Assembly (NCBI GenBank): GCA_934621605.1
Contig: CAKTUZ010000001.1
Location: 186,001 to 250,000 of the forward strand
Source: an uncultured bacterium
GTDB lineage: Bacteria; Vulcanimicrobiota; Xenobia; Xenobiales; Xenobiaceae
DNA: 64,000 nt
Reading direction: 5' to 3'
Every line of letters begins with the position of its first letter. Within the stretch, counting starts at the first letter, position 1. The notes below the pieces were generated by a model. That model made no database searches and was not told the origin of the DNA. It saw only the letters and a program-made list of their open reading frames with translations. Made by a program: the position numbers and the translations under genes. Shown here one piece after another: positions 60,371-64,000 of this stretch.

Positions 60371-61216
60371 TCAAGTTAAATCTAACAGTTGGTAGATGCT
60401 CAATTCAGGATTTTCAAAGTTATAATCCAATTTACCGATATGTTGAGCCCAAGCTCCGGTTTGAACGATAAAATTGTTACCAATTTTGAGAGGTTCAGCT
60501 AGTACAGTGTGGCTGTGTCCACCCAGGATCCAGCAGCCAGCAGGTAATTTGGAAGCCAGTATTTTGTCTCTTTCCAAACCTAAATGGCTTAAAACAATTA
60601 GGCGAAGTGGTTTATTTAGCAACTGGAAACAGCGCTTTGCTAAAAGCGGCAGAATCGTTTCGGCTTCAAAGAACCTGAATCCGAAGATTTTTTCCCAGAT
60701 CGCGCAGTGAGGATATTGAACTGGCACTGCGGCCAAGACAAGAAGAGAATAGCGCTCTGACCAATTATCGTTGTGCAGCGAAAGAGCTGGAATCCAGCGT
60801 TGGTGAGATAAGTTTTGCCATAGCTCCGTCTGACGCCAAGAACTTCTCTCACAATTTACTTCGGAAACCGAAGTCAATTTGTCAACCAATTGTTCGGCAG
60901 TTAGGAATCCGTCTTGTCTGGTGTCGGAAAGATTGCTGCAAAGTAGGGGAAAGAGGCGTTGAGCGGCCCTTTTATCCAGGATACGCCGTTGATAGTTGAA
61001 TTCTCTGTTGCCCATAGCCATAGAGGTGCAGAAAACAGAGCCCATTTTATCTAAATTAGGCTCAAAGCCTCTCCATACAGTATTGGAGCCTAATAAGGCA
61101 TCGCCGCTATCGAAATAAAGGGCTTGGCTTTGGGTTAGCTGCGGCTTAGCTTTATCATTTAACCAAGCCAGAGCCTCGCTATGCCCATGCATATCGTTGG
61201 TATGATAGATTAGCAA
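60371..61216 (-). CDS. 5'-nucleotidase-like metallophosphoesterase, GNHE altered
   Basis: 281 residues resembling the catalytic domain of UshA/YfkN-type calcineurin-like phosphoesterases: YHTNDMHGH (motif 1), DSGDALLG (motif 2), MGNREFNY at the GNHE position, SHLG and GGHSHT (motifs 4 and 5). The catalytic His of GNHE is Arg here, near residue 69. The C-terminal substrate domain of UshA and a signal peptide are both missing. It may have lost or changed activity. The start is TTG 61216 with GAGAG about seven bases upstream. It sits in the minus-strand run from the TldD-like gene to the LpxB-related gene. Confidence 0.8.
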   Translation of the reverse strand: MLIYHTNDMHGHSEALAWLNDKAKPQLTQSQALYFDSGDALLGSNTVWRGFEPNLDKMGSVFCTSMAMGNREFNYQRRILDKRAAQRLFPLLCSNLSDTRQDGFLTAEQLVDKLTSVSEVNCERSSWRQTELWQNLSHQRWIPALSLHNDNWSERYSLLVLAAVPVQYPHCAIWEKIFGFRFFEAETILPLLAKRCFQLLNKPLRLIVLSHLGLERDKILASKLPAGCWILGGHSHTVLAEPLKIGNNFIVQTGAWAQHIGKLDYNFENPELSIYQLLDLT

Positions 61217-61244
61217 TCCGACTCTCCGTTTTAAGCTGGTTGCC

Positions 61245-61805
61245 TTAGCCTTTTTGAGTTGCTCTTTCTTGGGCTACCTGATGATATACCTGACGGTAGC
61301 GCTCTAGGCCGATAGCGTTAAAAATTGCGGCTCCGTAACCGACTAGCCAGCCTACTCCAGCCAAAGCTGGGCCTCCCATTAAAGTACCTAGCCAAAGACC
61401 AAGACACCCGGCAATTAAGCTGGTCAGCATAGGCTTAGAATCGAGAGAGATGGAATAACCAAAAGACAGTCCTATCAGAGCTCCCACCAAGCCGTAATAA
61501 GTTCCCTTGGCAATATCTGCCGAAGTTGTGGCTACAGCTAAACTTGCTTTAGCGGCTTGAATTAGGGGAGAGGCAGATTGTCCTACGTCGATTATAGAAT
61601 TAGCTCCCCACAAGAAACCTATTACCAGTCCCATACTTGCAAAACTAAGGCAGTACCAAAACTTTTGTTGTTTGGTAAGAAAAACTGCAGGAGCTTCGGA
61701 TTGTGGTTTGGTTAGGGAAACGGAAGCTGTTTGCTTGACACTGCTCTTGGATTGAGTTGCTTTTTTTTCTTTCTTTTTTTTGTCTTTGGAAGAGGAAGTA
61801 CTCAT
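61245..61805 (-). CDS. Unknown membrane protein with Lys-rich N-terminus
   Basis: 186 residues. The first 30 are basic and Ser/Lys-rich (KDKKKKEKKATQSKSS), and at least three or four hydrophobic segments follow (about 50-72, 105-125, 130-150, 150-165), with many Gly residues in the spans. It ends in a charged cytoplasmic helix. No family is recognised; the Gly-rich hairpins resemble small pore or glycine-zipper proteins. It starts 11 bases after lpxD on the same strand. Confidence 0.65.
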   Translation of the reverse strand: MSTSSSKDKKKKEKKATQSKSSVKQTASVSLTKPQSEAPAVFLTKQQKFWYCLSFASMGLVIGFLWGANSIIDVGQSASPLIQAAKASLAVATTSADIAKGTYYGLVGALIGLSFGYSISLDSKPMLTSLIAGCLGLWLGTLMGGPALAGVGWLVGYGAAIFNAIGLERYRQVYHQVAQERATQKG

Positions 61806-61816
61806 ATATTTTTTTA

Positions 61817-62782
61817 TTAGTCCTTTGGAGAAAGTCTCGCCAGCTGTTGAATCTGTTTCCAGTGCTTCAAAGGAAGCTGGCGCATGGCTATTTGGCGCAT
61901 GGAAGTTTTATGGGTATCTATCGGATCGCCCGACCAAACAGCTTGACCTGTCGGTATGTCTCTGTCTACGCGGGAGCGAGCTGCCACTGTGGCAAAATCT
62001 CCCACTTGGCGATCTTTCTCTATTAAGCACTGGCCGGCTGTGATAGATAATTTACCCAGATTTGTATTCGGTTGCAGGCAATTTTGTGAGATAACAATAG
62101 CTAGAGGAGCAATTTTGACATCATTATCAAGGCAAGTTAAGTTGTCTATACGAACTCCGTCTTGGATCAGTGCTCTACTTCCTATAAAGCAACGAGCTCC
62201 TATCTCTATATCGTTACCTAAGGTAGAGCTGTCTTCGATAATAGTAAGAGGGCCTACCAGACTTTTTTCTCCCAGTTTTACGTTTTTACCGATAGAAGCG
62301 CCTGGCATGAGACGTGTTGCGGCCCCTATGGAACTTTCCTCTCCAACGCTGGCATGAGCTTGAATTTGACAGTTTTCGGCAATAACAGCGTTGTGGCCTA
62401 TAATGGCAAAGGGGCCGATATATGCAGTATTAGCAATTTTTGCCGAAGGGCTGACCCAAGCACTGGGATGGATACCCGGTGTATAGGAATGGGGGGGATA
62501 AAATAACTCCAAAAGTATAGAAAAGGCAATACGAGCATTCTTCACTTTGATGGCAGGAATGGTCGTCTCCAATCCCTCCGGTATAACAACTGCAGCAAAG
62601 CCTAGAGATTCGGCTTCTTTTAAGCTGCTTTCTTTTTCGGCAAAGGTTAAAGCCTGACTGAGAATGTGCTGGGAAGCAGCATCCAGTCCGGTGACAACTT
62701 CAATAGTCAGTGAAGCATATTCTGGACCATTTAGGCTGCCTTGCAGAAGTTCAGTCAGCTCTCCTAAAGTTTTTACCACCAT
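61817..62782 (-). CDS. lpxD: UDP-3-O-acylglucosamine N-acyltransferase LpxD
   Basis: 321 residues. It has the N-terminal uridine-binding domain (about 1-100; LTFAEKESSLKEAESLGFAA, AVVIPEG, NARIAFSILLELFYP) and then hexapeptide repeats beginning GIHPSAWVSPSAKIANTAYI. A segment near SQNCLQPNTNLGKLSIT is diverged from E. coli LpxD, and the acyl-transfer His region is less clear than in the short copy at 49929. It should add the amide-linked acyl chain of lipid A. Its ten-base overlap with the preceding TldD-like gene suggests coupling. Two LpxD-type genes in one window are unusual. Confidence 0.85.
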   Translation of the reverse strand: MVVKTLGELTELLQGSLNGPEYASLTIEVVTGLDAASQHILSQALTFAEKESSLKEAESLGFAAVVIPEGLETTIPAIKVKNARIAFSILLELFYPPHSYTPGIHPSAWVSPSAKIANTAYIGPFAIIGHNAVIAENCQIQAHASVGEESSIGAATRLMPGASIGKNVKLGEKSLVGPLTIIEDSSTLGNDIEIGARCFIGSRALIQDGVRIDNLTCLDNDVKIAPLAIVISQNCLQPNTNLGKLSITAGQCLIEKDRQVGDFATVAARSRVDRDIPTGQAVWSGDPIDTHKTSMRQIAMRQLPLKHWKQIQQLARLSPKD

Positions 62783-64000
62783 AATTCTGGATAATCACTC
62801 CAAGTTTCTGCTGGATCTATATCAGCTTCTTCTAAAGTTAAATTGCGTACAGCAAGAGGCGGACACATCGTACGCCCATTTAGAACCGATTCATAACCTA
62901 AGCCTAGTAAGTTCGCGCCGAATAAATCGGTATAGTTGGCTCGGACTATAAATTGCGGAACTCTGCATATAGGTTTTCCGTGTTGTAAGAGGAAAGCCGT
63001 TTCGCAACGTCGGGCAAATTGTCCCGGTTTTTTCATGTGCTGAGGCAGAGGAGTAAGGCGATCCAAAAGGATACCAAAATCTGCTTTGGCACATAGTTCG
63101 CCCAAAGAATCTGTGCCTCTTTCTAAGCACAAGTTTGAATACCCCGGTCTAGGGGGGTGACCCCAAGGGCGTACTGCCGAACCGCGTGGAATTATCTTAC
63201 ATTCTCTGGCCGTTCTCAAGTCATAAAGTCCTCTAACTAGTTCGCCTTGATAAATTAAGGGAAGTTTTATTTTATTAATTCCTTCACCATCAAAGGGAAC
63301 CGTGCCAAAGCCTCCGAGTAGTGTTCCGTCGTCGGTAATATTTATGCAAGACGCCAACCAGGGGCATTTTTGAGGTAATTTGTTAAAAAAAGGCGAATCG
63401 GCATAAAGCATATCCTGAGTAAAATCCTCTAAGAGTTTACCGCAAGCGCTTGAGGTAAAAACTCCTGGTAGTAGGTAGCTGTCCGGCCAGGCCATTTCGT
63501 TAGAATGAACAGAACGCCACATAAGCCTACATAACAAATCAGAGGGAGAATGCTGAGCAGAAGTGCTGTAAATCGCATCTCCTACAGGTATACTTTCATT
63601 GGAATTTAGGGTAAGCAAATGGAGGATGCGGCTGGCACAGCGCTCCCCGCTTCTGGTTGTTAGTTTGAAAGTATGCTGAAGTAATCTGGCACTCAGCGAA
63701 AAACGTCGATGTGGCAGAAGAGAAGGAAGCATAAAATCCAAACTTTGAATAAATGTTTGGAGTTTAGTAATTGAATCTTCCAGTTGTTGTGAGGTCTCTG
63801 AGGCCCTTGCAACTGATGAGGGTGCGATAAGTCCTTTCTGTGAAAAAGAACCACGTCTGCCGCAAGCAGCGTTTTGTGCAGCTTTTTGCAGTAAATCGTT
63901 TATAGAAAATTCGCCCTCAGACCAAACATATCCAAGCTTACCTTCTACGTTTAGTCGCAGCCCTAAGCCGGATCTGAAGTTTCGCTGTTCAGGTTGAGCC
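62773..64000 (-). CDS. TldD/PmbA-family protein, N-terminus cut by window edge
   Basis: At least 409 codons, open to the right edge; the TTG often taken at 63741 is internal. The visible N-terminal text (RSGLGLRLNVEGKLGYVWSE) and the C-terminal blocks (GIVPFDGEGINKIKLPLIYQ-like VPFDGEGINKIKLPLIYQGE, SVLNGRTMCPPLAVRNLTLE) match the TldE/PmbA half of the TldD/TldE protease pair, which processes peptides such as microcins and the CcdA antitoxin. In the canonical complex TldD holds the zinc HExxxH motif; none is seen here, as expected for TldE. The partner may lie beyond the edge. Confidence 0.82.
   Translation of the reverse strand, partial: AQPEQRNFRSGLGLRLNVEGKLGYVWSEGEFSINDLLQKAAQNAACGRRGSFSQKGLIAPSSVARASETSQQLEDSITKLQTFIQSLDFMLPSLLPHRRFSLSARLLQHTFKLTTRSGERCASRILHLLTLNSNESIPVGDAIYSTSAQHSPSDLLCRLMWRSVHSNEMAWPDSYLLPGVFTSSACGKLLEDFTQDMLYADSPFFNKLPQKCPWLASCINITDDGTLLGGFGTVPFDGEGINKIKLPLIYQGELVRGLYDLRTARECKIIPRGSAVRPWGHPPRPGYSNLCLERGTDSLGELCAKADFGILLDRLTPLPQHMKKPGQFARRCETAFLLQHGKPICRVPQFIVRANYTDLFGANLLGLGYESVLNGRTMCPPLAVRNLTLEEADIDPAETWSDYPELWW

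Overview
The window looks like a chromosomal segment of a diderm, LPS-making, flagellated bacterium outside the well-studied Proteobacteria. It has a complete BamA, OmpH/Skp-type chaperones and the lipid A genes lpxD, lpxC, fabZ, lpxA and lpxB. Several gene types point toward cyanobacteria-like or neighbouring lineages (Melainabacteria, Eremiobacterota/Xenobia, Armatimonadota and similar): a Ycf45-type R3H ATPase, a mannose-1-phosphate guanylyltransferase/phosphomannomutase fusion, and a stand-alone 'lipid-A-disaccharide synthase-related' protein. No rRNA, tRNA, CRISPR array, insertion sequence or prophage was recognised, so the placement is inference from gene content. Most genes use GGAGG-type ribosome binding sites, and GTG and TTG starts are common.

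Layout. 1-5.5 kb: edge of a membrane protein, then a REC-like/PAS/GAF/HATPase regulator followed by an M14-like protein whose catalytic residues are substituted. 5.5-7.8 kb: a PiT phosphate transporter, a long untranslated transcription unit with its own promoter and terminator, a large perfect palindrome and a divergent MerR-type regulator. 8-13 kb: flagellar cluster (FliK-like, FlhB C-terminal-like, FlgF, FlgG, FlgJ rod-binding domain, sigma-28-like factor), then a TPR membrane protein. 14-28 kb: housekeeping genes (proS, sugar nucleotide fusion, SAM hydrolase family, Orn/Lys/Arg decarboxylase, Ycf45-like ATPase, tmk, holB) mixed with unknown proteins. 28-36 kb: single-gene units (alpha-amylase, S9 peptidase, secreted FPD-repeat protein, EEP nuclease/phosphatase, SGNH hydrolase). 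35.8-40 kb: fabI, phosphopantetheinyl transferase and a U32 (RlhA-like) gene in one minus-strand operon. 40.1-41.1 kb: two tandem copies of a 78-residue protein, each with its own promoter and terminator. 41-42.6 kb: a PQQ-repeat propeller protein.

43-64 kb is an envelope-biogenesis block. BamA is followed by four consecutive OmpH/Skp-like genes, two of them lipoproteins, and a short LpxD-like acyltransferase. Next come an unknown secreted protein, then lpxC-fabZ-Gfo/Idh oxidoreductase-lpxA, and an LpxB fused to a second glycosyltransferase-like half. A membrane methyltransferase ends this strand. The opposite strand carries a second LpxB-related protein, a metallophosphoesterase, a membrane protein, a full-length LpxD and a TldD/PmbA-type protein that runs off the window. 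The oxidoreductase resembles GnnA, so lipid A may carry an amide-linked 3-amino sugar.

The observations most worth following are the tandem 78-residue transcription units, the roughly 400-nt leader/ncRNA beside the MerR palindrome, the OmpH family expansion, the LpxB fusion, and the apparent pseudo-enzymes (M14-like, phosphomannomutase-like, metallophosphoesterase).
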